The translations under genes were made by a program, and so were the position numbers. The notes below the pieces were generated by a model that saw only the letters and a list, made by a program, of their open reading frames with translations, was not told the origin of the DNA and made no database searches. From contig JBAYSY010000032.1 of the NCBI GenBank assembly GCA_041675885.1, forward strand, positions 1-35,109: DNA of 35,109 bases. Direction: 5' to 3'. Of the stretch, positions 16,203 to 23,209 are shown in pieces. Each line of letters begins with the position of its first letter. Positions within the stretch are counted from its first letter, which is position 1. Source of the DNA: JBAYSY01 sp041675885 (GTDB lineage: Bacteria; Pseudomonadota; Alphaproteobacteria; Rhodobacterales; Rhodobacteraceae).

Positions 16203-17407
16203 GGCGCGTGGTCGTCACCGGCGCTGGCACCGTGAATGCGCTGGCCCATGACGTTCCGGGCACCTTCCAGGCGTTCCGCGAGGGGCGCTGCGGCATCGGC
16301 CCGCTGGAGATCCGCGACAGGGAGCGGCTGGGCATCCAGATCGGCGCGCAGGTGCGCGACTGGACCCCCGAGACCCATTTCAACCGCCAGCAGATCGCGC
16401 TTTACGACCGCTTCACCCAGTTCACGCTCCATGCCGCGCGAGAGGCCATCGGCCAGTCGGGACTGGTGTTTTCGGACGAGTTGTCGCTTGCCTCGGGCGT
16501 GGTGCTGGGCACCGCGGCGGGCGGGGCCAACACCTGGGACGACAACTACCGGGCGGTCTATGAAGAGGGGAAGAACCGTGTCCACCCCTTCGTGGTGCCG
16601 AAACTGATGAACAACGCGGCCGCCAGCCATGTGAGCATGGAATGGAACCTGCGCGGCCCGACCTTCTCGGTCTCGACCGCCTGCGCCAGTTCCAACCATG
16701 CGATGGGGCTGGCGTTCCAGATGGTGCGCTCGGGCGCCGCGCCGGTGATGGTCACCGGCGGGTCCGAGGCGATGCTGTGTTTCGGCGGCATCAAGGCTTG
16801 GGAAGGGCTGCGGGTGATGTCCAGGGACGTCTGCCGCCCGTTCTCGGCCAACCGCAACGGCATGGTGCAGGGCGAGGGCGCGGGGGTGTTCGTCTTCGAG
16901 GAATACGACCACGCGCAGGCGCGCGGCGCCGATATCCTGGCCGAGGTGGTGGGGTTCGCCATGTCCTCGGATGCGGGCGATATCGTCATGCCCTCGGCCC
17001 AGGGGGCGGAACGCGCGATCTCCGGTTGCCTGCGCGACGCGCGGCTGAACCCCGAGGAAGTGGGATACATCAACGCCCATGGCACCGGCACCGCCGCGAA
17101 CGACAAGACCGAATGCGCGGCCGTGGCCCATGCCTTCGGCCATCATGCCGACCGGCTGATGATCTCCTCGACCAAATCCATGCACGGCCACCTGATCGGC
17201 GGCACCGGGGCGGTCGAGATGCTCGCCTGCCTCATGGCGCTGCGCGACGGGGTGATCGCCCCGACGATCAACTATACCGACCCCGACCCGGAATGCGCAC
17301 TGGACGTGGTGCCGAACGAGGCGCGCGAGACGAAGGTGGAGGCGGTTCTCACCAACGCCTTCGCCTTCGGCGGGCTGAACGCGGTGATCGCGCTGCGGCG
17401 AGTGTAA
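16199..17407 (+). CDS. Beta-ketoacyl-ACP synthase (KAS II / FabF-like)
   Basis: 402 residues, cytoplasmic condensing enzyme. The Cys-His-His active site is complete: Cys162 in VSTACASSNH, His294 in NAHGTGT and His331 in KSMHGHLIGG; the standard FabF text at the last site is KSMTGH. GGSEAM and NAFAFGGLNAVIAL are also present. The length is near FabF/NodE. Overlap by four bases with the ACP gene argues that it elongates chains carried by that ACP. With LpxD next to them, a special 3-hydroxyacyl chain for lipid A is one idea; another secreted or membrane acyl product is possible. Followed by a family B repeat and convergent with the IalB-family gene. Confidence 0.87.
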   Translation: MRRVVVTGAGTVNALAHDVPGTFQAFREGRCGIGPLEIRDRERLGIQIGAQVRDWTPETHFNRQQIALYDRFTQFTLHAAREAIGQSGLVFSDELSLASGVVLGTAAGGANTWDDNYRAVYEEGKNRVHPFVVPKLMNNAAASHVSMEWNLRGPTFSVSTACASSNHAMGLAFQMVRSGAAPVMVTGGSEAMLCFGGIKAWEGLRVMSRDVCRPFSANRNGMVQGEGAGVFVFEEYDHAQARGADILAEVVGFAMSSDAGDIVMPSAQGAERAISGCLRDARLNPEEVGYINAHGTGTAANDKTECAAVAHAFGHHADRLMISSTKSMHGHLIGGTGAVEMLACLMALRDGVIAPTINYTDPDPECALDVVPNEARETKVEAVLTNAFAFGGLNAVIALRRV

Positions 17408-17451
17408 GGCGCGCGGCAGGGTAGGCGATTCCGCCCACCATTCCGGTTGCC

Positions 17452-17536
17452 CCCTGTCGCAACAGAGGGCAGCGGCCGCCCGGGAGGCGGTCGGCCGCTG
17501 CCCGGGCCGCTGGCGCGGCTGTTCCGGGCAAGGGGG
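17452..17536. repeat. Family B intergenic repeat, copy B3 (complete, minus orientation)
   Basis: The most complete copy. Arms GGGCAGCGGCCG and CGGCCGCTGCCC pair over 12 bases. On the minus strand the left flank reads TTGCCCGGAACAGCCGCGCC and the right flank TCTGTTGCGACAG. It lies 3' of the ketosynthase gene, between convergent genes. A separate short hairpin, GGTGCGC-TCAC-GCGCACC, is at 17575-17592. Confidence 0.72.
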
Positions 17537-17615
17537 AAGAGTGCCACGGTCCGGGCCTTGTCCCGCTCCCGTAGGGTGCGCTCACGCGCACCACCCGTCC
17601 GGTTCGATGCGCCAC

Positions 17616-17645
17616 GAAAAAGGGCGGCCGCCCGGGCCGCCCCTT
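17616..17645 (-). terminator. Terminator of the IalB-family gene
   Basis: On the minus strand AAGGGGCGGCC pairs with GGCCGCCCTT (one bulged base) and is followed by TTTTT. It lies 30 bases after the stop of the minus-strand gene. Confidence 0.75.
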
Positions 17646-17674
17646 CCATACCTCTGCCCGCAGGGCTTGGGGGG

Positions 17675-18370
17675 TCAATCCTCCCCCGTCTCCTCGCCGT
17701 CCTCGCCCTCGGCTTCCTGGGCCGCGATTGCCGCCTCGATCGCGGCCTGATTGGCGGCGTTCGCCTCGTTCACCGCGTTGTAGCCCGCGGTGAAGCCCAT
17801 CAGCGACATGGTGATCGGCACCTGTTCGTCGGGGACCATGGCGGGCACGATGATCAGCGTGGCCTGGTTGCCGCGTTGCAGGGTCGTCAGTTCGTCGGCG
17901 GTGAAACCCACCTGAGCCACGCAGCCCATCGCCCAGCAGACCGAGAACGGGTAGCGTTTCGCCTGCCCGCTGTCGATACGCATGGTCAGTTGCGCCGTCA
18001 GCTGCGTGCCGAGCGGGGTGACGATATTCGCCCCCGCCACCGCCTCGCCGCCGGCGCCTTCGGGCAGGCCGAACAGGTTGATTTCGGCCACGGAATTGCC
18101 CTCGTCGTCCTGCATGAGCTGGTAAAGCTGGCAGGGGTCGGCCTCAAGCTCGGTATGGACGCAGGTCATCAGCCAGTCGCCGAATTCGGCGGCGACATAG
18201 TTTTCGCCCACTTCGGGGTCGCGGTCTTCGTCGGTCAGCGGCTCTCCCATCGACAGCCCGCCGACCGGCGGGGCGTCGACATCCGGCGCGGAGTCGGCAT
18301 CCTGTGCGAAAGCGGCCGGGGCCAGCAGCAGCGAGAGGGCGAGGGCGAGCGAAATCTTGCGGTCAGACAT
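17675..18370 (-). CDS. Invasion-associated locus B (IalB) family protein
   Basis: 231 residues with a classical signal peptide (MSDRKISLALALSLLLAPAAFA, cut before QDAD), so periplasmic or outer-membrane associated. The IalB domain spans about 55-205: FGDWLMTCVH, then CQLYQLMQDDEGNSVAEINLFG, YPFSVCWAMGCVAQVGFT and LIIVPAMVPDEQVPITMSLMGF. Four conserved cysteines in two pairs probably form disulphides. The domain is named after Bartonella invasion locus B, but it is widespread in free-living alphaproteobacteria, where its function is not established. The C-terminus is an acidic, Ala/Glu-rich tail. It has its own promoter and terminator. Confidence 0.87.
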   Translation of the reverse strand: MSDRKISLALALSLLLAPAAFAQDADSAPDVDAPPVGGLSMGEPLTDEDRDPEVGENYVAAEFGDWLMTCVHTELEADPCQLYQLMQDDEGNSVAEINLFGLPEGAGGEAVAGANIVTPLGTQLTAQLTMRIDSGQAKRYPFSVCWAMGCVAQVGFTADELTTLQRGNQATLIIVPAMVPDEQVPITMSLMGFTAGYNAVNEANAANQAAIEAAIAAQEAEGEDGEETGED

Positions 18371-18420
18371 TCAGTTTTCCCATCGGGTCGTAACAGGGCA
18401 GGTCGTAACGGATCGGCGCG

Positions 18421-18449
18421 GGTTTAGCACGGGTGCGGGGGGCTGTCAG
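18421..18449 (-). promoter_or_regulatory. Probable sigma70 promoter of the IalB-family gene
   Basis: On the minus strand CTGACA (18449-18444), 17 bases, TAAACC (18426-18421). This is the same -10 and spacing as before fbaB. Leader about 45 bases. Confidence 0.62.
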
Positions 18450-18544
18450 GCCCATATCTTGCGTGCCCGCGCCCGTGCCGCGCAAATTCCCGCCACCGGG
18501 GCCGGCAGGTCGGGGCCGGTATGGCCGAGCTGACGGATCGCCAT

Positions 18545-18627
18545 AAAAAAGGGCCCGTGATCCCGGGCCCTTTTCAGTTAGCAGGTATTGATTTTCTGGC
18601 TCCCTGTCGGACCGGCCGACTTCATGA
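18545..18627 (-). ncRNA. Candidate orphan small RNA, about 83 nt
   Basis: A complete small transcription unit with no open reading frame of note: promoter TTGACG-17-TAGCGT (18662-18634), a 5' hairpin GTCGG-CCGGT-CCGAC (18620-18606), an unstructured A-rich linker of about 35 bases, and a terminator hairpin GGGCCCG/CGGGCCC followed by TTTTTT (18570-18545). The IalB-family gene 175 bases downstream has its own promoter, so this is not obviously its leader. The only ORF inside is 15 codons without a ribosome site. No known RNA family is recognised. Start site is inferred from the -10. Confidence 0.55.
18547..18574. terminator. Orphan bidirectional intrinsic terminator
   Basis: AAAAGGGCCCG and CGGGCCCTTTT pair around TGATC. 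A-runs and T-runs flank it on both strands, so it can stop transcription in either direction. No protein-coding gene ends here, which is the main argument for the small RNA. Confidence 0.8.
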
Positions 18628-18633
18628 AAGAGG

Positions 18634-18662
18634 ACGCTAGGGCGGAACGGTCCATGCGTCAA
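18634..18662 (-). promoter_or_regulatory. Probable promoter of the candidate small RNA
   Basis: On the minus strand TTGACG (18662-18657), exactly 17 bases, TAGCGT (18639-18634), placing a start near 18627. Confidence 0.58.
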
Positions 18663-18821
18663 CCGGGAATCTGTTCTGGATCAGGCGCAAAAGGCGCAGC
18701 CGCGTTCCGCCCATGCGAACAGGGCGGGAACGGGCGTGGAAAAGGACCGCACCCGGGGGCGTGGCCAATCCGACAGGGAGGTAGGCCCCGGCACCGGATC
18801 GGCGCCGGGGATGGATTCAGA

Positions 18822-18850
18822 CTGGCACAGACCCCTTAACGATGTATGTT
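18822..18850 (+). promoter_or_regulatory. Candidate promoter of the HerA-like gene
   Basis: CTGGCA (18822-18827), 17 bases, TATGTT (18845-18850), about 41 bases before the ATG at 18892. Confidence 0.42.
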
Positions 18851-18891
18851 CAGCCGCACGGGAAAAAGCCGGAAAACGACGGGGGCAGGCG

Positions 18892-20454
18892 ATGGCGGAG
18901 ATGGACAGCATCCTCGTGGGGGGCAGTGGCGAGGCCCATGGCGAACAGCAGCGCCTGCTGCTGGCGCAGGGTAACCGCCACGGGCTGGTCGCCGGGGCCA
19001 CCGGCACCGGAAAGACCGTGACCATGCAGGTGCTGGCCGAAGGGTTCTCCGCCGCCGGGGTGCCGGTGTTCCTGTCGGATGTGAAGGGCGATGTCGCGGG
19101 TCTCGGGATGCCGGGCGATGCGGGCGGCAAGCTGCACGGCGCCTTTCTCAAACGCGCCGACACCATCGGCTTCGATCTGGAATACGACGCCTTTCCCGTC
19201 ACCTTCTGGGATATCTGGGGCGGGATGGGCCATCCGGTCCGGGCCACGGTGGCCGAGATGGGGCCCTTGCTGCTGTCGCGCCTGCTGGAACTGACCGAGG
19301 CGCAGGAAGGGGTGCTCAACATCGCCTTCCGCATGGCGGATGACGAGGGGCTGCCGCTGCTCGACTTCAAGGATCTGACCGCGATCCTGTCCTTCGTCGC
19401 CGCCAATGCGCGCGAGATCGGCCAGACCTGGGGCCATGTCTCGACCGCCTCGGTCGGCGCGATCCAGCGCCGCCTGCTGGTGCTGGAGAACCAGGGCGGG
19501 GCGGCGATGTTCGGCGAGCCGGCGCTGCAACTGTCGGACATGATGCTGACCGACGCGCGGGGCAGGGGCCGGATCAACCTGCTCGCGGCCGAGCGGCTGA
19601 TGAACTCGCCCCGCCTTTACGCCACCTTCCTCTTGTGGCTGCTGTCGCAGCTGTTCGAGGAACTGCCCGAGGTGGGCAACCCGCCCAAGCCGAAGCTGGT
19701 GTTCTTCTTCGACGAGGCGCATCTGCTGTTCAACGGTGCCCCCCGCGCGCTGGTCGAGAAGGTCGAGCGGGTGGCGCGGCTCATTCGCTCCAAGGGCGTC
19801 GGCGTCTATTTCGTCACCCAGAACCCGACCGACGTGCCCGACGTGGTGCTGGGCCAGCTTGGCAACCGCATCCAGCACGCGCTGCGGGCCTTCACCGCCC
19901 GCGACCAGACCGATCTGCGCCGGGCGGCGCAGACCTACCGCGCCAACCCGCGTTTCTCCATCGAGGAGGCGATCCGCGAGGTCGGCACCGGCGAGGCGGT
20001 GACATCGTTCCTCGACGCCAAGGGGGTGCCCGGCGTGGCCGAGCGCACGCTGATCCGCCCGCCCTCGTCCCGGCTGGGGCCGATCACCGGGGCCGAGCGC
20101 GCGGCGCTGGTCGCGGCCTCGCCGCTGGCGGGCAAATACGACACGGTGATCGACCGCGATTCGGCGCATGAGATGCTGGCCCGCCGGACCGAAGAGGCCG
20201 CGAAGGCGGCGGAAGCGGCCGAACGCGCCAGCGCACAGACGCAGGAGGAGGAGCGCGAGTTCCGCTCCGCCCGCCGCTATGAGCCGCCCCGGCGCGGCGG
20301 CGGCGCAGGCGCCCAGCCCGCGCGGCGGTCATCGTCCAGCCGGTCGGATACGGTGGCCGAAGCTTTCGCCAAGTCCTTCGCCCGGCAGTTGGGCACCCGC
20401 TCCGGTCAGGCAGTGGTGCGCGGGGTGCTGGGCGGGCTGTTCAAGGGGCGTTGA
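18892..20454 (+). CDS. HerA-like / DUF853 P-loop ATPase (YjgR family)
   Basis: 520 residues, cytoplasmic, close to E. coli YjgR in length. Walker A is GATGTGKT with Lys41; the segment FLSDVKGDVAGLGMPG follows, and Walker B is VFFFDEAHLLF near residue 285. SKGVGVYFVTQNPTDVPDVVLGQLGNRIQHALRAFT is typical of the DUF853 family. The last 90 residues are a charged, Ala/Glu/Arg-rich tail ending in a conserved-looking VVRGVLGGLFKGR helix. HerA/FtsK-type ATPases pump or open DNA, but the role of DUF853 proteins is not known. ATG 18892 is favoured over the frame start at 18736 because the family begins just before the P-loop; 18901 is also possible. No nuclease partner (NurA) is next to it. Confidence 0.87.
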   Translation: MAEMDSILVGGSGEAHGEQQRLLLAQGNRHGLVAGATGTGKTVTMQVLAEGFSAAGVPVFLSDVKGDVAGLGMPGDAGGKLHGAFLKRADTIGFDLEYDAFPVTFWDIWGGMGHPVRATVAEMGPLLLSRLLELTEAQEGVLNIAFRMADDEGLPLLDFKDLTAILSFVAANAREIGQTWGHVSTASVGAIQRRLLVLENQGGAAMFGEPALQLSDMMLTDARGRGRINLLAAERLMNSPRLYATFLLWLLSQLFEELPEVGNPPKPKLVFFFDEAHLLFNGAPRALVEKVERVARLIRSKGVGVYFVTQNPTDVPDVVLGQLGNRIQHALRAFTARDQTDLRRAAQTYRANPRFSIEEAIREVGTGEAVTSFLDAKGVPGVAERTLIRPPSSRLGPITGAERAALVAASPLAGKYDTVIDRDSAHEMLARRTEEAAKAAEAAERASAQTQEEEREFRSARRYEPPRRGGGAGAQPARRSSSSRSDTVAEAFAKSFARQLGTRSGQAVVRGVLGGLFKGR

Positions 20455-20473
20455 AAGGGGCAGGATGGCGGGC

Positions 20474-20550
20474 ACCCTTGCCCGGAGCAGCCGCGCCAGA
20501 GGCCCGGGCAGCAGCCCCCCGCGGTCGGCCGCTGCCCTTTGTCGCGCAAT
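20474..20550. repeat. Family B intergenic repeat, copy B4 (plus orientation)
   Basis: Reads CTTGCCCGGAGCAGCCGCGCC, split over 20477-20497, then GGCCCGGGCAGCAG, a CCCCCC run, GGTCGGCCGCTGCCC and TTTGTCGCG. It aligns along its length with the reverse of B3. It begins 20 bases after the stop of the HerA-like gene. Confidence 0.7.
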
Positions 20551-20760
20551 ACATTGGCCCCCAGCCGGATCATGTCGGGGGCGCCGCACGCTCCCGGAGG
20601 TGCTGCCGGTTCCGGGGCGGCAGCAGCATCCCGCCCCCCGGCTTCGCCATGTGTCGAAGGGGGGTGAACCCGGGTCCGTGACGCGATATATCTTCCGGAC
20701 AGGCAGGAGCGAAGGCCGTGCCCGGCGCCGGGTGCATGATCCGGATTCACGAACCGGGGT

Positions 20761-20820
20761 GCGGGCAGGGATACCGCGGGCAGGGATACCGCGGGCAGGG
20801 ATACGGCGGGCAGGGATACG
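20761..20820 (+). repeat. Four tandem copies of a 15-bp unit in the leader of the deacetylase gene
   Basis: Units GCGGGCAGGGATACC (twice) and GCGGGCAGGGATACG (twice) run head to tail without gaps, ending 9 bases before the GTG start at 20830. All frames through the repeat remain open, because 15 is a multiple of three. Copy number is likely to change by slippage. It is too short and ungapped to be a CRISPR. Confidence 0.92.
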
Positions 20821-20829
20821 GGGGGCGGC

Positions 20830-22911
20830 GTGCTGAAGGGATTTATCGCGGGGATCGTCTGGGGGGGGCTGACCTTCGGGGTCGGTCTGGCGCTGCTGTC
20901 GGCGGCGCTGCCGCTACCGGAGGAACGGGCGGCCGTCACCCCGCCGCCCCGGGCCGGGGTGCCCGGGCCTCAGGGGGGCGAACCCGTTGAGACCGGGCGG
21001 GCCGTATCGGAATCCGCGCCCGTGGCGGCAGGCGATCCGGCAGGCGTGGAGGTGGGCGGGATCGATCTGCCGGTCGGGTCCGAGTTCACCCGAACGCGCC
21101 CGCATCTCGATCCGGTGGCCCCGGCCCCCGAGGTGCCGCCCGGCACCGGCACGGCGCCGGAGGCGGCGCTGGCGGATGCCGCGAATGGCGACGCGGGCGG
21201 GAATGCGGCGGGCTTCCACATCGACACGCCCGGACGGCCCGGGCAGGCGCCCGAGGCCCCCGATGTGCCCTCCGCGCCCGAGGCCGCTGCCGCCCCGGCC
21301 GCTCCGGCCCCCGAAACGCGCCCGGGCGGGGGGGGCGCCCCGGCTGTGCCGCCCGTCGCGCCCACGGCCCCGTCGGCGGGCTCAGGCCCGGATGCGGGAC
21401 CGGTCGGGGTGGACAGGGCGGAAGAACCCGGGGATGCCGCGCCCGCCCCGACCGCATCGGCTGACATCGCGGAGGACCGCCCCGAACCGGCCCGGCTGCG
21501 GCCCTCGGAACCTGCGTCCGATCCTGCCGGGCGGGTCGGGACGGACCGGCATCCCAGCGCCGCCGTGGCCGTGCCGGACAGTCTTGCGCCGCGCCCCGCC
21601 GAGGGGCTGGCGCCTTTACAGGAGGTTCAGGCACAGGAGGCACAGGCCGCGCCCGATCCCGCACCGCGCCCGGCCGTGGCGGCGGCGGTGCCGCCCGCCC
21701 CGAACGGTGGTGCAGAGAGTCCGGCACGGGTGACGGCCGGAGTGGACGGGGCGGCGGACCGGGCGGCGGATGCGACGGCGGACGGGGCGGCGGCGCTCTT
21801 GCCTCGTGCGCCGGGTGGCGGAGGTGCGACGGTGGTGGCAGATCCTGCGCCGGGCCCTGTGCAGGAACGGGTGCAGGGATTGGTGCAGGAGCCGGTGCGG
21901 CCCGCCCGACCCGGTCCCGCCCGGATCGGTGCGGCCCCCGTGGCCCCCGCGCTTGCCCCCGTGCCGGGGGCCCCCGCGCAAAGCCTGCCCGCTCTGCCCG
22001 ATCCGGCGACCTTGGCCAAGCCGGAGCCGTCCGCTCCCGGCGACCTCGCGCAGGTCCGGCCGCAGCCGGGTTTCAGCGGCGCGGTGGCCGGGGTGCGCAG
22101 CAACCGGCTGCCACGGATCGGCGACCCCGGCCCGGAATCCGACGCGGCGGAACCCGTGGCCGCCGACCCGGATTCTGGCCCGGATGCCGATCCGGCTTCT
22201 GGCCCGGCTTCTGGCCCCGACATCGCCCCCGATACTGCCGCCGACTCGCCCCCGGCGCGTTTCGAGCGGGCCTTCGATGACAGCGATACAAGGCCGCGGC
22301 TGGCGATCCTGCTGATCGACGACGGCCGCGAGGGGCCGGATCGCGCCGCGCTGGCAGCGGCTCCGCTGCCGGTGACGCTGGTGCTTGACGCCGCCGCGCC
22401 GGATGCAGGGCGGATCGCGCAGGACTGGGTGGCCGCCGGGCAGGAGGTGGCGATCCTCGCCGCCCCGCCCATGGGGGCGACAGCGGCGGATCTGGAGGTG
22501 ATGCTGGAGGCGCTGGACCGCGCATTGCCGCAGGCGGTCGCGGTGGTCGCGGCGCCGGGCGCGGACGGGCGGGCGCTGCCGGGAGTGGCGCTGATGGTGC
22601 CGGGGCTCGGGCCGCGCGGGCTCGGCCTCGTGACCTGGGACGGCGGGCTGAACCCCGCCGATCAGGCGGCGCGGCGGGCGGAACTTCCGGCGGCGCGCAT
22701 CTTCCGCGCGCTCGATGCCGGGGGCGAGGACGCGGCCACCATCCGCCGGACCCTCGACCGCGCCGCCTTCCGCGCGGCGCAGGAGGGGCACGTGGTCGTC
22801 GCCGGACAGCTGCACGAGGAAACCGTGGCGGCGATCCTTGAATGGGCGCTCGAAGGCCGGGCCGCGACCGTCGCCCCCGCGCCGCTCTCGGCGGTGCTGG
22901 GGATGCCGTGA
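20830..22911 (+). CDS. Divergent polysaccharide deacetylase family protein (DUF610/YibQ-like), membrane-anchored
   Basis: 693 residues. A single N-terminal membrane segment (about residues 3-25, GFIAGIVWGGLTFGVGLALL) puts the rest in the periplasm. Residues about 30-480 are a very long Pro/Ala/Gly-rich linker with no fold, including short repeats such as SGPASGPD. The catalytic-like domain starts near 488 (RPRLAILLIDDG) and continues with LPVTLVLDAAAPDAGRIAQDW, AGQEVAILAAPPMGA and GLGLVTWDGGLNPA to the end, matching the family fold. E. coli YibQ is of unknown function. The start is GTG, chosen because the membrane segment begins at once. The linker, roughly two-thirds of the protein, is unusually long. 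Confidence 0.8.
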   Translation: MLKGFIAGIVWGGLTFGVGLALLSAALPLPEERAAVTPPPRAGVPGPQGGEPVETGRAVSESAPVAAGDPAGVEVGGIDLPVGSEFTRTRPHLDPVAPAPEVPPGTGTAPEAALADAANGDAGGNAAGFHIDTPGRPGQAPEAPDVPSAPEAAAAPAAPAPETRPGGGGAPAVPPVAPTAPSAGSGPDAGPVGVDRAEEPGDAAPAPTASADIAEDRPEPARLRPSEPASDPAGRVGTDRHPSAAVAVPDSLAPRPAEGLAPLQEVQAQEAQAAPDPAPRPAVAAAVPPAPNGGAESPARVTAGVDGAADRAADATADGAAALLPRAPGGGGATVVADPAPGPVQERVQGLVQEPVRPARPGPARIGAAPVAPALAPVPGAPAQSLPALPDPATLAKPEPSAPGDLAQVRPQPGFSGAVAGVRSNRLPRIGDPGPESDAAEPVAADPDSGPDADPASGPASGPDIAPDTAADSPPARFERAFDDSDTRPRLAILLIDDGREGPDRAALAAAPLPVTLVLDAAAPDAGRIAQDWVAAGQEVAILAAPPMGATAADLEVMLEALDRALPQAVAVVAAPGADGRALPGVALMVPGLGPRGLGLVTWDGGLNPADQAARRAELPAARIFRALDAGGEDAATIRRTLDRAAFRAAQEGHVVVAGQLHEETVAAILEWALEGRAATVAPAPLSAVLGMP

Positions 22912-22960
22912 AGCAATTTCGGAAAAAGTTGACAGACTTTTTCGGTTCGAAATGGCGGTA

Positions 22961-23090
22961 TCTGTCTTGCGTGCCGGTCGGCAAGGTGCGGGGAGTCCGG
23001 AACGCAACCTTTGCCCGGATTCAAGGCGCGCCAGCGGCCCGGGCAGCATATTTGCACTGTTCGGCAAAGCCACCCGACACGCAAGGCAGA
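22961..23090. repeat. 130-bp imperfect inverted repeat enclosing family B copy B5
   Basis: The left arm 22961-22978 (TCTGTCTTGCGTGCCGGT) pairs with 23072-23090 with about one mismatch, one G-U and a one-base bulge. Inside, GCAAGGT and ACCTTTGC can pair, and 23005-23050 is a partial B repeat (TTGCCCGGATTCAAGGCGCG onward). It sits between the convergent deacetylase and nrdJ genes. It could be a structured RNA, a MITE remnant or a terminator region; no target duplication is obvious. Confidence 0.5.
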
Positions 23091-23131
23091 CAACGTCCTT
23101 GAAAATGCGGAGCCCTTGAAAATGCGGAAAA

Positions 23132-23181
23132 AATAGCCTGAAGCGTCTCCGCCGTTCCAGCGAACGGCCGAAACGCTTCAG
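23132..23181 (-). terminator. Terminator of nrdJ
   Basis: A two-level hairpin: outer arms CTGAAGCGT (23138-23146) and ACGCTTCAG (23173-23181), inner arms GCCGTT and AACGGC. On the minus strand it is followed by GCTATTTTTT. It lies 29 bases after the nrdJ stop. Confidence 0.83.
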
Positions 23182-23209
23182 ACTTGGTCTATGTGCGGCC
23201 CATATCCTC

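Noticed and set aside
13166..17191. A 1341-codon minus-strand open frame opposite ldtD, lpxD, acp and the ketosynthase
   Set aside because: It is antisense to four clear genes and has no recognisable domain. Long antisense frames are expected at this GC content.
18606..18626. A 15-codon ORF in the candidate small RNA
   Set aside because: No ribosome-binding site precedes its ATG, and the start lies within the first bases of the proposed transcript.
20761..20820. CRISPR-like array
   Set aside because: The units are 15 bp with no spacers and no cas genes nearby.
22922..22943. Perfect TTGACA inside GAAAAAGT-TGACAG-ACTTTTTC after the deacetylase gene, as a promoter
   Set aside because: No -10 lies at 16-18 bases; the nearest TATCTG is 24 bases away. 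The 8-bp palindrome may instead be a weak terminator, but it lacks GC and a following T-run.
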